DNA of 64,000 nucleotides from Fluctibacter corallii (lineage in GTDB: Bacteria; Pseudomonadota; Gammaproteobacteria; Enterobacterales; Alteromonadaceae), in the NCBI RefSeq assembly GCF_025751585.1, contig NZ_JAOWKX010000006.1, positions 199,099-263,098 on the forward strand. The letters are read 5' to 3'. Positions 1-8,391 of this stretch are shown here, in pieces. Under the pieces are notes generated by a model. That model was not told the origin of the DNA and made no database searches. It was given only the letters and a program-made list of their open reading frames with translations. The position numbers and the translations under genes were made by a program. Each line of letters opens with the position of its first letter. Within the stretch, counting starts at the first letter, position 1.

Positions 1-202
1 CGCTGCTAACCAACGCACCACGAAGCTCTATGCTTCCCGATGCCACATGCTCAAAACCAGCAATAGCGCGTAACGTTGAGGTTTTTCCACAACCCGACGG
101 CCCAAGTAAACAGCCAATTTGCCCCTCTTTCAACGACAAAGACACATAGTTTACTGCGGTTACATTGCCATAACGGATTTGGATATCGTTTAGGGTCAAC
201 AT
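1..202 (-). CDS. fbpC: Ferric iron ABC transporter ATP-binding protein (N-terminal part, cut by window edge)
   Basis: Partial gene: only about the first 67 codons lie in the window, reading leftward from an ATG at 200-202. The translation contains a Walker A motif of the form GPSGCGKT, followed by the STLRAIAGFE stretch typical of FbpC/PotA-type importer ATPases. It begins 9 bp after the stop of the permease gene, so it is the last gene of an fbpA-fbpB-fbpC operon. By family knowledge it would power ferric iron uptake across the inner membrane. The Q-loop, signature and Walker B motifs are outside the window, so iron specificity rests on the neighbours. Confidence 0.85.
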   Translation of the reverse strand, partial: MLTLNDIQIRYGNVTAVNYVSLSLKEGQIGCLLGPSGCGKTSTLRAIAGFEHVASGSIELRGALVSS

Positions 203-211
203 GACAAGAAA

Positions 212-1855
212 TTACCTTTGGGACGCGCGGTCAATCGCGCGCGTTAATAAAATGACGGGAACCAGTCCCACCAGCACAATCGCCAGAGCAGGCATCGCCG
301 CATCGACTAACCTTTCATCGGAAGCCAATTCAAAGCTTCTCACCGCCAACGTATTAAAATTAAACGGCCGCAGAATCAACGTTGCGGGCAGCTCTTTTAG
401 CACATCAACAAATACTAGTAAGGCAGCACTTAGCACGCTAGCCCGAAGCATAGGTATATGAATCTGCTTTAATACCCTAATGGGGCTGGCACCTAAGGAG
501 CGCGCAGCATTATCCATGCTGGGCGTAATTCGTCCTAATCCTGATTCAATATTGTGAATGGCAACCGCTAAAAAACGAATGCTATACGCGAATAACAACG
601 CAAACACAGTACCGGAAAAAACCAAACCTAACAGTTCACCTGTCCAGCTCTTCCAAAGGGCGTTAATAGCGTGATCTGCCCAGCCAAGCGGAAGCAAAAT
701 ACCCACAGCAATAACAGTACCAGGAATGGCATACCCTAATGAAACGACACCCACATTCCCCGACAGTAAAGGGGTTTTCTTCAATCGTTTACCATAGGTC
801 AACAATAATGCCAACGTCACTACTACCACAGCGGCAGCTAGCGCAATAAACAATGAATTAAGTACCAAGGCAGTAAACTGTTCATCCCAGGCAGTTTTAT
901 AGGTTAACGTCGCCCAATATCCTAGCTGAATAGAAGGTAAAATAAACCCAAATAGTGGCGGCAATAAACACAGAAAAAACGCAGCTGCGCCTTTTGCCAT
1001 CCCAAGCTGTTTTCTGGTTTGGCTTTGATGATTCTGTCCTTGATGAAAATACTGGATTTTTCGGCGGGACATTTTCTCCAACACCAAAGTAACAAAGACA
1101 AATGTACATAAGACAGAAGAGAGCTGCGCCGCAGCAATACCATCACCTAGGCCGAACCAGGTACGAAAAATGCCCGTAGTGAAGGTGCTTATCCCGAAAT
1201 ATTGAACCGTTCCATAATCAGCGAACGCTTCCATCATTGCCAGTGCAGCGCCAGTAATTAACGCAGGTCTGGCTAGCGGTAATGTTACCTTTAGAAAGTG
1301 CTGGTACTTCGTCACACCCATACTTTGACTGGCTTGATATAAAGACGCCGGTTGTTCACTAAATGCCGTCTTTGCCAGCATATACACATACGGATATAAC
1401 ACCAACGACATAACAAGTATTGCGCCTTCAAGTGAACGAATATCAGGGAAGGTATAGTCACCATACCCCCATCCCGTTATGTCACGTAAGGCAGATTGCA
1501 CCGGCCCCATAAAATCCAGAATGCCAGTGTAGGTATAAGCAATAATGTAAGCGGGCATGGCTAAAGGAAGCAATAACAACCAATTTAGTATACGCCTTCC
1601 CACGAAATTATAACGTGCCATAATCATGGCTGTCGTTGTGCCTAATACAAGTGCACCGAGGCCCACCCCAATAGCCAGCAACAGGGAATTGATGATGTAG
1701 TCTGACAGCACTGTATCAGCAAGGTGTGACCACACGCTGGTGTCGAATGCACCCCAGCTAAAATAAATCACAAAAATGGGCGTACACAACATTGCGCCCA
1801 GCAAAAGTAAAGCGCCCTGCCAAGGGTCGGTCAGGGCGCGAATATGTTGATTCAA
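212..1855 (-). CDS. fbpB: Ferric iron ABC transporter permease, fused double-domain type
   Basis: A 547-residue inner-membrane protein with about twelve hydrophobic segments, built as two homologous permease halves. Each half carries an EAA-like cytoplasmic loop: one around residues 170-200 (SMGVTKYQHFLKVTLPLA) and one around 450-475 (SLGASPIRVLKQIHIPML). This is the FbpB/SfuB/HitB architecture, in which one polypeptide forms the whole channel. It sits between the binding protein and the ATPase of the same importer. The length fits the family. It is probably co-transcribed from the Fur-controlled promoter upstream of fbpA, with an 82-bp gap between fbpA and fbpB. Confidence 0.92.
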   Translation of the reverse strand: MNQHIRALTDPWQGALLLLGAMLCTPIFVIYFSWGAFDTSVWSHLADTVLSDYIINSLLLAIGVGLGALVLGTTTAMIMARYNFVGRRILNWLLLLPLAMPAYIIAYTYTGILDFMGPVQSALRDITGWGYGDYTFPDIRSLEGAILVMSLVLYPYVYMLAKTAFSEQPASLYQASQSMGVTKYQHFLKVTLPLARPALITGAALAMMEAFADYGTVQYFGISTFTTGIFRTWFGLGDGIAAAQLSSVLCTFVFVTLVLEKMSRRKIQYFHQGQNHQSQTRKQLGMAKGAAAFFLCLLPPLFGFILPSIQLGYWATLTYKTAWDEQFTALVLNSLFIALAAAVVVVTLALLLTYGKRLKKTPLLSGNVGVVSLGYAIPGTVIAVGILLPLGWADHAINALWKSWTGELLGLVFSGTVFALLFAYSIRFLAVAIHNIESGLGRITPSMDNAARSLGASPIRVLKQIHIPMLRASVLSAALLVFVDVLKELPATLILRPFNFNTLAVRSFELASDERLVDAAMPALAIVLVGLVPVILLTRAIDRASQR

Positions 1856-1937
1856 GGTGATACTACATCCATTTTGATGCGGAAATAAAGCTGCATCATC
1901 GTGTATTTACACCCATGATGATGCAAGGGCTAAAGCG

Positions 1938-2969
1938 TTACTTCCAGCCAGCTTTATCCATCACTTTTACAGCCTCGGCGTTTAATTCACCGACGCGATA
2001 AAGAGGGATGGTTTCCGCTTTGAATTGACCAAACCCCTTTAGTGTATCACTGTGCTCAACGCCTTCAAGCACTGGATATTCATGATTGGTGCTGGCGTAC
2101 CACTGTTGGCTGTCTTTTCTGGCAAGATATTCAATCAATTTTACTGCTTGCGTTTTATTTGGTGCATGTGCTGTAACGGCAGCGCCAGAAATATTAATGT
2201 GCGCACCACGGTCAGTTTGGTTAGGCCAGAATACGTTAACTTGTTGCGCAATTGCTTTTTCTTTACTGTCAGCACTTTCAAGCATTCCGCCCAAATAGTA
2301 GGTATTCGCTATCGCGATATCGCACTGACCAGCTACCACAGCTTTGATTTGATCGCGATCTCCGCCTTTTGGTGGGCGAGCAAAGTTTTTAACGAAATCT
2401 TTCGCCCACGCTTCAACTTTCGCTTCACCTTGCTGCTCAATCATTGCCGCAACCATTGACTGATTGTAAATGTTTGACGAAGAGCGAATACAAATCCGGC
2501 CTTTCCATTTTTTATCTGTAAGGGCTTCAATCGTGCTCAATTCTTTCGGATCGACGCGTTCAGGGGAGTACATAATCGGTCTAGCACGCACAGTAAGTGC
2601 AAACCAATGATTATCATCATCTTGAAAATGCGCAGGAATTGCTCCTTCAAGCACCTCAGACTCAATAGCTTGCGTCACCCCTTGTGTTTTCGCTCTTACC
2701 AATCGACCAACATCAGTGGTCAATAGTACGTCTGCGGGGCTTAATTGTCCTTCGCTGTTCAGTCGGCTAATTAAGGCGTCAGCTTTCCCTGTAACAAGGT
2801 TTACTTTAATGCCCGTGTCTTTTGAAAATTTATCTAACACTGGCTTAATCAGCGCTTCTTTGCGCGCTGAATACACGTTGACTTCATCAGCCTGTGAAAC
2901 GAAAGAGGTAGATAACATTGCGACAGCAAGTGCGCTAAGGCCACTCAAAATCTTGATATTTTTTAACAT
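1938..2969 (-). CDS. fbpA: Periplasmic ferric iron-binding protein of an ABC importer
   Basis: A 343-residue protein with a typical signal peptide of about 27 residues (Lys-rich start, hydrophobic core, likely cleavage after SQA). The mature part starts DEVNVYSAR, characteristic of FbpA/FutA/IdiA-type periplasmic iron binders. The paired tyrosines at 224-225 (NTYYLGG) match the ferric-ligand tyrosines of this family. It delivers Fe3+ to the FbpB permease. A Fur-box-like sequence lies 47-65 bp before the start codon, so iron repression is likely. It is the first gene of the fbpABC operon. Confidence 0.93.
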   Translation of the reverse strand: MLKNIKILSGLSALAVAMLSTSFVSQADEVNVYSARKEALIKPVLDKFSKDTGIKVNLVTGKADALISRLNSEGQLSPADVLLTTDVGRLVRAKTQGVTQAIESEVLEGAIPAHFQDDDNHWFALTVRARPIMYSPERVDPKELSTIEALTDKKWKGRICIRSSSNIYNQSMVAAMIEQQGEAKVEAWAKDFVKNFARPPKGGDRDQIKAVVAGQCDIAIANTYYLGGMLESADSKEKAIAQQVNVFWPNQTDRGAHINISGAAVTAHAPNKTQAVKLIEYLARKDSQQWYASTNHEYPVLEGVEHSDTLKGFGQFKAETIPLYRVGELNAEAVKVMDKAGWK

Positions 2970-3015
2970 TGTATGCGTCCAGCGTGCTTTAATTGCGCTA
3001 AAGTGTAATCTTGTT

Positions 3016-3034
3016 GATAATGATTCTCAATAGC
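3016..3034 (-). promoter_or_regulatory. Fur box upstream of fbpA
   Basis: The 19 bp GATAATGATTCTCAATAGC match the classical Fur consensus GATAATGATAATCATTATC at about 14 of 19 positions, including all nine of the first half. The site is 47 bp before the fbpA start, where Fur would overlap the promoter. Seen directly; regulation is inferred. Confidence 0.75.
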
Positions 3035-3082
3035 GTTGTGTGATTTTTCGGGTAAATCGCAGAATCTCATCGACAAGCGCCA

Positions 3083-3529
3083 TTAGCTTTTGGCTTCGTA
3101 CATCAAGTAATAACTCTCTTGCATGCCTAACGAAACATAAGTCTGTTGCGCGACGAGGTTGTCTTTTTCAACGTAAAGACGGTATCCGCAGACGTCTGCA
3201 TTCTCTTCTGCCAATGTCTTAACTTGCTCATACAAGGCTTTATATATTCCTTTACGACGAAACTCAGGCATAACATAAACGCTTTGAATCCAGTAAAATG
3301 TGCCATTACGCCAGTCACTCCATTCATAAGTTACCATAAGGCTACCAGCAATATTTCCGTCTACTTCGGCCACCAAATAAAACCCTTTACTCTGATCATT
3401 GAGTACCTTCGCGACGCCTTGACTCAGCGTATTTTCATCAAGTCTTTTTCCTTCAGTTTCTTCTGCCATTGCCTGATTAAACGCAACAATTGCCCCTTGA
3501 TCAGACGGCAAAGCTGTTCTGATTTGCAT
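3083..3529 (-). CDS. GNAT-family N-acetyltransferase
   Basis: A 148-residue protein with the GNAT fold: N-terminal MQIRTALPSD, a central strand leading into VYVMPEFRRKGIYKAL (residues about 85-100, the acetyl-CoA pyrophosphate-binding R/Q-x-x-G-x-G/A-type motif A), and a late beta strand (GYRLYVEKDN). A strong AAGGA ribosome-binding site precedes the ATG. The substrate cannot be told from sequence. It ends about 50 bp from the fbpA Fur box and reads in the same direction as the phosphatase gene upstream (13 bp gap), so it may be co-transcribed with that gene. The specific function is unknown. Confidence 0.8.
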   Translation of the reverse strand: MQIRTALPSDQGAIVAFNQAMAEETEGKRLDENTLSQGVAKVLNDQSKGFYLVAEVDGNIAGSLMVTYEWSDWRNGTFYWIQSVYVMPEFRRKGIYKALYEQVKTLAEENADVCGYRLYVEKDNLVAQQTYVSLGMQESYYLMYEAKS

Positions 3530-3541
3530 AAATTTTCCTTA

Positions 3542-5185
3542 TTATTTAATGAGAAAGTCGACTTTAACGCGTGTGCCGCCAGGATAATAGTGAACATCGT
3601 GACAAATTTCACGAATCAGTGGGATGCCTCTTCCAAAACAATCGTTGTCAGTGGCGTTATTTACTTTGGATATGTCGAACCCTTGACCAGAGTCCGAAAT
3701 TTCTATAGTGAGTAAGCGGGTGTCTGGGTCCAGCTTAACGTCGATGTGAACAAAACCAGACTCCAATTGCTGTAACCGTTCCAAACGCTGCTCAAAATAT
3801 TCAAAAAATCCATCCGTGGTTTTCTTCATATCACTGTCTAGCTTCAACAAACCATGATCAAGCGCATTGTTAAACAATTCGCTTAGCACAGTAGAAATAT
3901 CAGAGCGAAGGGTATCCAGCCCCATCTGACTGGCAATCATCATCGTTATGTCATGTACAGGGTCAAGTTTTTTCAGTTTATCTGCATCAAGCGCAAAATG
4001 TATCTCAAATGGCAAAGAGGTAAGATTAGGTGAAACATCTAACTCAAGCGGCTTACAATAAAAAGACACTAAAGTAATGTCATCAAGTTGCTCAGCGTTA
4101 CCTCGAAACTTTTCAATACGCTCATTTAACGACGTGACAGTGACATCAGGTTCATTTTTCAGCCAACGATAAAATGCTTCTTCGCCTAGCATTTTCTCTT
4201 CTGCATTCGTTAACTCAACTAACCCATCGCTATAACCCAGCAGTCTATCACCTTCTTCAGCTTGGAAATGCTCGACGACATCGTCAAATTCGCCGTCATC
4301 CAATATTCCAAGAGACATATGCATAGATTCAAAATGCTTGCGAATTTCACCTTCACGGTTAATCAGAATAAGGTCCGGCATGCCACCATTCCACACATTA
4401 ATATGCGTACCATTTTTTGCCACCTCCACAATTGCAGCGGCAAAAAACATATCAACAGGAAGCAGCGACAATAACGTGTGGTTGATGGTAGCTGCCATTT
4501 CAGACACCGCCAGTCCTTTTGATGCCATAGCTTGAAAAGCACGCGTTACGGGTAAAGCACCGATTGCCGAGGCTAGTCCATGCCCGGTAAAATCTCCCAT
4601 TAAAAAGTACAGGCCACCCGAAGGACTTGGCTCAATCAAAAATAAGTCCCCGTTAAAACTACTCGCGGGTGCCAGTCGATAATCAAAATAACGCCCCGCT
4701 TTTTTATTGATAGTTAGGGCATTCGCGAAAATGTGCTCCACAATAGCATGTTCTCGCTCAACACTATTTCGGTAATAAGTCAGCTCTTCCTTTTGTTCGA
4801 AGGTTTTCTTACTGAGCTCACGAGTTCTACCATGAGCTCGGATTTTTGCGGTCAAAATGACTTTATCAAAGGGCTTCGATGCAAAATCATCGCCGCCAAC
4901 TTCAAGACACTTTGCTAAGCTGCTTTGATCATCTAATGCGGTGATAAAAATGACGGGCAAATAGATACCACCCGCTTTCTTTTTTAAGATAGGCGCGACG
5001 TCGTAACCGCTCATATCGGGCATGACAATATCGAGCAGTACCAAATCTGGCTTTATTTTTTCGGCAAGTTTTAGCGCCTCTTGGCCATTCTCCGCTTCGT
5101 AGCAATCTTTATAGCCTGCTTCTTCCAGCATATGCACCAGAAGAAACCGGTTCAAAGACTCGTCGTCAACAACCAGAATGCGCAT
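3542..5185 (-). CDS. Response regulator with PP2C phosphatase and HATPase kinase domains (HsbR/CrsR type)
   Basis: A 547-residue protein with three parts. An N-terminal receiver (1-120) has acidic pair D7-D8, phospho-acceptor D52, T82 and K104. A SpoIIE-type PP2C phosphatase (about 150-378) has metal-binding aspartates D180, D198, D320 and D369. A C-terminal GHKL ATPase (about 390-547) has an N-box (E436, N439-N440, H444) and a DSGQGF box at 498-503. This is the architecture of Pseudomonas HsbR and Shewanella CrsR, which act on a STAS antagonist by phosphorylation and dephosphorylation. The STAS gene lies 11 bp upstream, so the pair forms a partner switch. The final output (anti-sigma factor, flagella, RpoS or biofilm) is inferred from homologues and is not visible here. 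Confidence 0.88.
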   Translation of the reverse strand: MRILVVDDESLNRFLLVHMLEEAGYKDCYEAENGQEALKLAEKIKPDLVLLDIVMPDMSGYDVAPILKKKAGGIYLPVIFITALDDQSSLAKCLEVGGDDFASKPFDKVILTAKIRAHGRTRELSKKTFEQKEELTYYRNSVEREHAIVEHIFANALTINKKAGRYFDYRLAPASSFNGDLFLIEPSPSGGLYFLMGDFTGHGLASAIGALPVTRAFQAMASKGLAVSEMAATINHTLLSLLPVDMFFAAAIVEVAKNGTHINVWNGGMPDLILINREGEIRKHFESMHMSLGILDDGEFDDVVEHFQAEEGDRLLGYSDGLVELTNAEEKMLGEEAFYRWLKNEPDVTVTSLNERIEKFRGNAEQLDDITLVSFYCKPLELDVSPNLTSLPFEIHFALDADKLKKLDPVHDITMMIASQMGLDTLRSDISTVLSELFNNALDHGLLKLDSDMKKTTDGFFEYFEQRLERLQQLESGFVHIDVKLDPDTRLLTIEISDSGQGFDISKVNNATDNDCFGRGIPLIREICHDVHYYPGGTRVKVDFLIK

Positions 5186-5196
5186 TATTTACTCAG

Positions 5197-5502
5197 TTAA
5201 GATATGGAAAATTTCTTGTCAAATCGCGAAATTTTCAAAATTTTAGCCACTTGAGGGCGGCAATTAATAATGTTGAATTTCTCAACATGCCCAGACAGGG
5301 TTTTCTGCATATTGAGCAACATACCAAGTGCAGAGCTATCCATATACTCGGTTTGAGATAAGTCGATATTGACTTCATTAATCTCTTCGGTTTCTGTGCT
5401 GTAGGCATTTCTGAAATCCTGCACTTTGCCAAAATCAAACTTTTCGTCCATAAAAATCGTTAGCACCTTGCCATCGTTAGAAATCTTACGTTCCAGACTC
5501 AT
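5197..5502 (-). CDS. STAS-domain anti-sigma factor antagonist (HsbA/CrsA type)
   Basis: A 101-residue single STAS domain. The motif YMDSSALGMLL at 53-63 is the conserved phosphorylation loop of SpoIIAA-like antagonists; S56 or S57 would be the phosphorylated serine. The gene is the first of a two-gene unit with the phosphatase/kinase regulator, 11 bp apart, as in hsbA-hsbR and crsA-crsR. By analogy the unphosphorylated protein would bind a partner such as an anti-sigma factor or diguanylate cyclase. No such partner gene is adjacent. A GAGCGAAC Shine-Dalgarno-like stretch precedes the ATG. Confidence 0.88.
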   Translation of the reverse strand: MSLERKISNDGKVLTIFMDEKFDFGKVQDFRNAYSTETEEINEVNIDLSQTEYMDSSALGMLLNMQKTLSGHVEKFNIINCRPQVAKILKISRFDKKFSIS

Positions 5503-5803
5503 GTTCGCTCCTCGTATGCACCAGATTGCAGCTATACTTTACTTTGGCATAGTCAATTGATTAAGCAAATTTTTTATCAACAAACGACTAAGTTCAAAGC
5601 TTAACGCTAAAACTACTATAGTAGAAATAAATGACTCTGAAAGTTGCAAATCACGGGTTTGAATAAAGAGATGACGTGAGCTGAATTTTGGATAGTCGAA
5701 TGATGGTTAATAATACACCAATTATCGACACTTTTTGACTCGCCACAGGCTAAACAGTATGCTCAGTTAAATCGTTGATTTTAGTTATTAAATAGTAATC
5801 AAT
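5503..5803. other. Intergenic region between the divergent STAS and yciH genes
   Basis: About 300 AT-rich bases between two divergent genes, so it must hold promoters in both directions. I saw no convincing operator, hairpin or small gene. The yciH side has no strong Shine-Dalgarno sequence just before its ATG. Confidence 0.5.
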
Positions 5804-6124
5804 ATGAATGACAATCAATTAGTTTACAGTACCGATGGCGGCCGTATCACACCACAAAAGTCGGAGCCAAAAGCGCCTAAAGGTGATGGTATAGTACGAA
5901 TCAAAAGGGAAACCAAAGGTAGAAAGGGAAAAGGGGTCACAACGGTTCACGGCGTTGAACTGGCAGCTGACGCGCTAAAAAAATTGTGTTCCGAGCTGAA
6001 AAAAACATGTGGAACAGGCGGAGCAGTCAAGGAAGGCGTTATTGAAATCCAAGGTGATAACAGAGAAAAAATCAAAGCCGCTTTAGAAAAACGCGGTATG
6101 ACAGTCAAATTGGCTGGCGGCTAG
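5804..6124 (+). CDS. yciH: SUI1-family translation factor YciH
   Basis: A 106-residue protein with the SUI1/eIF1 fold. It has a basic stretch RIKRETKGRKGKGVTTVHGV (about 32-51), then LCSELKKTCGTGGAVKEGVIEIQG (61-84), the conserved C-G-T/C-G-G segment of the family. The length matches Escherichia coli YciH (108 aa). Family knowledge links YciH to fidelity of translation initiation and start-codon choice. It is followed 24 bp later by a tandem receiver protein and may share a transcript with it. Confidence 0.9.
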   Translation: MNDNQLVYSTDGGRITPQKSEPKAPKGDGIVRIKRETKGRKGKGVTTVHGVELAADALKKLCSELKKTCGTGGAVKEGVIEIQGDNREKIKAALEKRGMTVKLAGG

Positions 6125-6148
6125 CCCTTAACGTATAAAGGTTCGAAT

Positions 6149-6949
6149 ATGGATCATATTTCTTTTTCCGATTTGCACATTTTGTTGGTTGAACCCTCAG
6201 ACACTCAACGCAAAATCATTACGTCTTTGCTGATTAAAGAAAGTGTTGGTGAGATAGACGCAGTCTCTACTGTGGCAGAAGCCAAAAGTGCGCTCAAGTC
6301 CCACTCAAGTGATGTCGTGGTCAGTGCCATGTACTTTGAAGATGGTACGGGCTTGGATTTACTCAAAAGCATAAAAAATGATAAGGAAACGGCCTCTATC
6401 CCCTTTATGCTCGTGTCGAGTGAAAATCGCGTATCTAAATTAGAAGAATTCAAACAAGCTGGCGTTGCAGCTATTCTCCCAAAGCCGTTTAAGCCTGAAT
6501 ATTTGTCTCGCGCGCTACGTGCCTCTTTGGATCTAATCAATACCGAAGAGCTGGATTTAGAGCTTTTCGACGTACAGGATGTACGCGTGTTATTGGTTGA
6601 TGACAGTAAACTAGCACGTAACCATATTCGCCGCGTACTTGAAGGAATGGGCCTTGAAAAAATCACTGAAGCGGAAAACGGTGCAATGGCATTGACCTAT
6701 CTGAAAGATCAGGAATTTGATTTGGTAGTGACAGATTACAACATGCCAGAAATGGATGGCAGAGAATTGTCAGAATATATCCGATTCAATGCAGAAACAG
6801 CGCATATTCCGATTATTATGGTGACGTCTGAAGCGGTAGACAGCCCACATATGGCCAATATACAACAAACTGGCGTCAATGCTTTGTGTGACAAACCGTT
6901 TGAAGCCAGCGAAGTCAGAAAAATGCTAGCCTCGCTGCTCAGCGAATAA
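6149..6949 (+). CDS. Tandem receiver (CheY-like) response regulator without output domain
   Basis: A 266-residue protein made of two receiver domains. The second (about 145-265) is canonical, with D151-D152, phospho-acceptor D196 in VVTDYNMPEMDG, T226 and K249. The first (about 8-128) keeps the lysine (K112 in PKPF) but has lost the acidic pair (EPSD at 15-18). Alanine (A60) stands where the phosphorylated aspartate should be, so it probably cannot be phosphorylated. No DNA-binding or enzyme domain follows. Such proteins act through protein contacts. The partner kinase is not in the window. Confidence 0.85.
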   Translation: MDHISFSDLHILLVEPSDTQRKIITSLLIKESVGEIDAVSTVAEAKSALKSHSSDVVVSAMYFEDGTGLDLLKSIKNDKETASIPFMLVSSENRVSKLEEFKQAGVAAILPKPFKPEYLSRALRASLDLINTEELDLELFDVQDVRVLLVDDSKLARNHIRRVLEGMGLEKITEAENGAMALTYLKDQEFDLVVTDYNMPEMDGRELSEYIRFNAETAHIPIIMVTSEAVDSPHMANIQQTGVNALCDKPFEASEVRKMLASLLSE

Positions 6950-6997
6950 TACTCATCACGTAATTGAGAAAGCCTCAGTATCACTAAACAGGTATCG

Positions 6998-7017
6998 GGG
7001 GGAGAGATCACTCCCCC
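6998..7017. other. GC-rich hairpin after the tandem receiver gene
   Basis: A 7-bp perfect stem (GGGGGAG ... CTCCCCC, loop AGATCA) begins 48 bp after the stop. No T-run follows on either strand, so it is not a standard intrinsic terminator. It may protect the 3' end of the transcript or separate it from the phe leader. Confidence 0.45.
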
Positions 7018-7070
7018 AATCTATAACTTGAGCCATTGACTTCAGCGTGTAAACATTTTAAGGTTTGGGC

Positions 7071-7118
7071 ATGATTATTTTATTCCGCGCATTTTTTCTG
7101 TTTTTTATCTCATCATAA
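7071..7118 (+). CDS. pheL: pheA leader peptide (phenylalanine-rich attenuator peptide)
   Basis: A 15-codon open frame, MIILFRAFFLFFISS, with five phenylalanine codons, including two Phe-Phe pairs at 8-9 and 11-12. It lies upstream of pheA and before a Rho-independent terminator. This is the hallmark of a Phe attenuation leader. An AAGG ribosome-binding site lies a few bases upstream (7061-7064). Ribosomes would stall on the Phe codons when charged tRNA-Phe is low. The stop codon (7116-7118) lies directly beside the anti-terminator strand. It is too short for routine gene callers. Confidence 0.9.
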   Translation: MIILFRAFFLFFISS

Positions 7119-7119
7119 T

Positions 7120-7180
7120 GGGAGGACAGTGCGCGCCTGAAACGCATACAAGAACCTCCCAATCGGGAGGTTTTTTTTTG
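7120..7180 (+). promoter_or_regulatory. Attenuator of pheA: anti-terminator strand plus intrinsic terminator
   Basis: The terminator is AACCTCCC-AATC-GGGAGGTT (about 7153-7172) followed by nine or more T residues. A second GGGAGG at 7120-7125, just two bases after the pheL stop codon, can pair with CCTCCC at 7155-7160 and so prevent the terminator from forming. A ribosome finishing pheL would cover 7120-7125 and let the terminator form. A ribosome stalled on the Phe codons (7083-7106) would leave it free. Both pairings are read directly from sequence; the mechanism is inferred from the known enterobacterial pheA attenuator. Confidence 0.9.
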
Positions 7181-7200
7181 GAAGAAGGAAAATACCCCTA

Positions 7201-8382
7201 ATGGTAACCGACGCGTTAAACGATATTAGACAGGCCATTTCAGAGATAGACAGCCAAGTTCTGGCGCTGTTAGCCAAACGACAAGGCCTAACGAATCACG
7301 TTGCTGAAACAAAGATTAAGCATCATATTCCGGTTCGCGATCAAAAGCGCGAAGAGCAACTGCTATTGTCGTTGATTAAACAAGGTCAACAACATGGCTT
7401 AGATCCTCATTACGTCACGCAACTTTTTCACGTCGTAATTGAAGACTCTGTGCTTAACCAGCAAGCCATGTTAGCGCAGCGGGCTAACCCTGAAAGCGCC
7501 CTGCCCCTTAATCGTGTTGCATTTTTGGGTGACAAAGGCTCATACAGCTATTTGGCGACACAAAAATATTTCTCTCGTAGGCCTGGCGAATTAATGGAAA
7601 TAGGCTGCCAAAGTTTCGCAGACATTATTAATAAAGTAGAGACTAACGAAGCCGACTATGCCGTACTCCCCATTGAAAACACCAGTTCGGGCAGTATTAA
7701 CGAGGTATATGACCAGCTTCAACATACCCATTTGTCTATCATCGGTGAGCTGACTCATCCCATCAAACACGCAATGCTTACCGCATGTGATACTGACATC
7801 GCACAAATAAAAGTACTTTATGCGCATCCTCAAGTTTTCGCCCAATGTAGTCACTTTCTTGCCGAATTAGGAAATGTTGAGGTTAAACCCTGCGATAGCA
7901 CATCTGCTGCGATGCTCGCTGTCGCTGAGGCCAATTCACCTGTAGTCGCGGCGATTGGCAGTGAAGCCGGTGGTGCGCTGTATGGTTTAAACGTGATTAA
8001 GTCTAACTTAGCCAATCAAAAGGAAAACCATAGCCGCTTCATCGTGGTTGCCAGAAAGCCCGTTAAAGTGCCACTTCAAGTACCGTCAAAAACCACATTC
8101 ATCATGTCGACGGTACAAAAACCGGGCGCGTTGGTAGACGCTTTGCTCATCTTAAAAGACAAAGACATCAACATGACCAAACTGGAATCACGCCCTATTA
8201 ATGGCAACCCTTGGGAAGAAATGTTTTATATTGATGTAGAAGGCAACATAGAAGATGGGCCGATGCAACAGGCCATTGAGGAATTAAGCGCAACCACCCG
8301 CTATTGCAAAGTGCTTGGATGCTACCCAAGTGAAGAAATTAGCCCCACAAAAGTGGCTGCAGTTAACGCCCTCATTAAATAG
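7201..8382 (+). CDS. pheA: Bifunctional chorismate mutase / prephenate dehydratase (P-protein)
   Basis: A 393-residue enzyme with three domains: chorismate mutase (1-95, R10 and the RxLLAKR helix region), prephenate dehydratase (about 104-285, with PIENTSSGSI at 158-167 and HSRF at 277-280), and an ACT regulatory domain (about 297-380, with the ESRP motif at 329-332 that senses phenylalanine). It converts chorismate to phenylpyruvate for phenylalanine synthesis. Length and order match the E. coli P-protein (386 aa). Expression is controlled by the attenuator just upstream. It converges on tyrA-aroF, as in E. coli. Confidence 0.97.
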   Translation: MVTDALNDIRQAISEIDSQVLALLAKRQGLTNHVAETKIKHHIPVRDQKREEQLLLSLIKQGQQHGLDPHYVTQLFHVVIEDSVLNQQAMLAQRANPESALPLNRVAFLGDKGSYSYLATQKYFSRRPGELMEIGCQSFADIINKVETNEADYAVLPIENTSSGSINEVYDQLQHTHLSIIGELTHPIKHAMLTACDTDIAQIKVLYAHPQVFAQCSHFLAELGNVEVKPCDSTSAAMLAVAEANSPVVAAIGSEAGGALYGLNVIKSNLANQKENHSRFIVVARKPVKVPLQVPSKTTFIMSTVQKPGALVDALLILKDKDINMTKLESRPINGNPWEEMFYIDVEGNIEDGPMQQAIEELSATTRYCKVLGCYPSEEISPTKVAAVNALIK

Positions 8383-8391
8383 TGCTCTTTT

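Noticed and set aside
6998..7017. Terminator for the tandem receiver gene
   Set aside because: The stem is strong but no T-run follows on either strand, so it is listed only as a hairpin.
7028..7060. Promoter of the phe leader (TTGAGC or TTGACT with downstream AT-rich hexamers)
   Set aside because: No -35/-10 pair with a 16-18 bp spacer matched well enough to claim.
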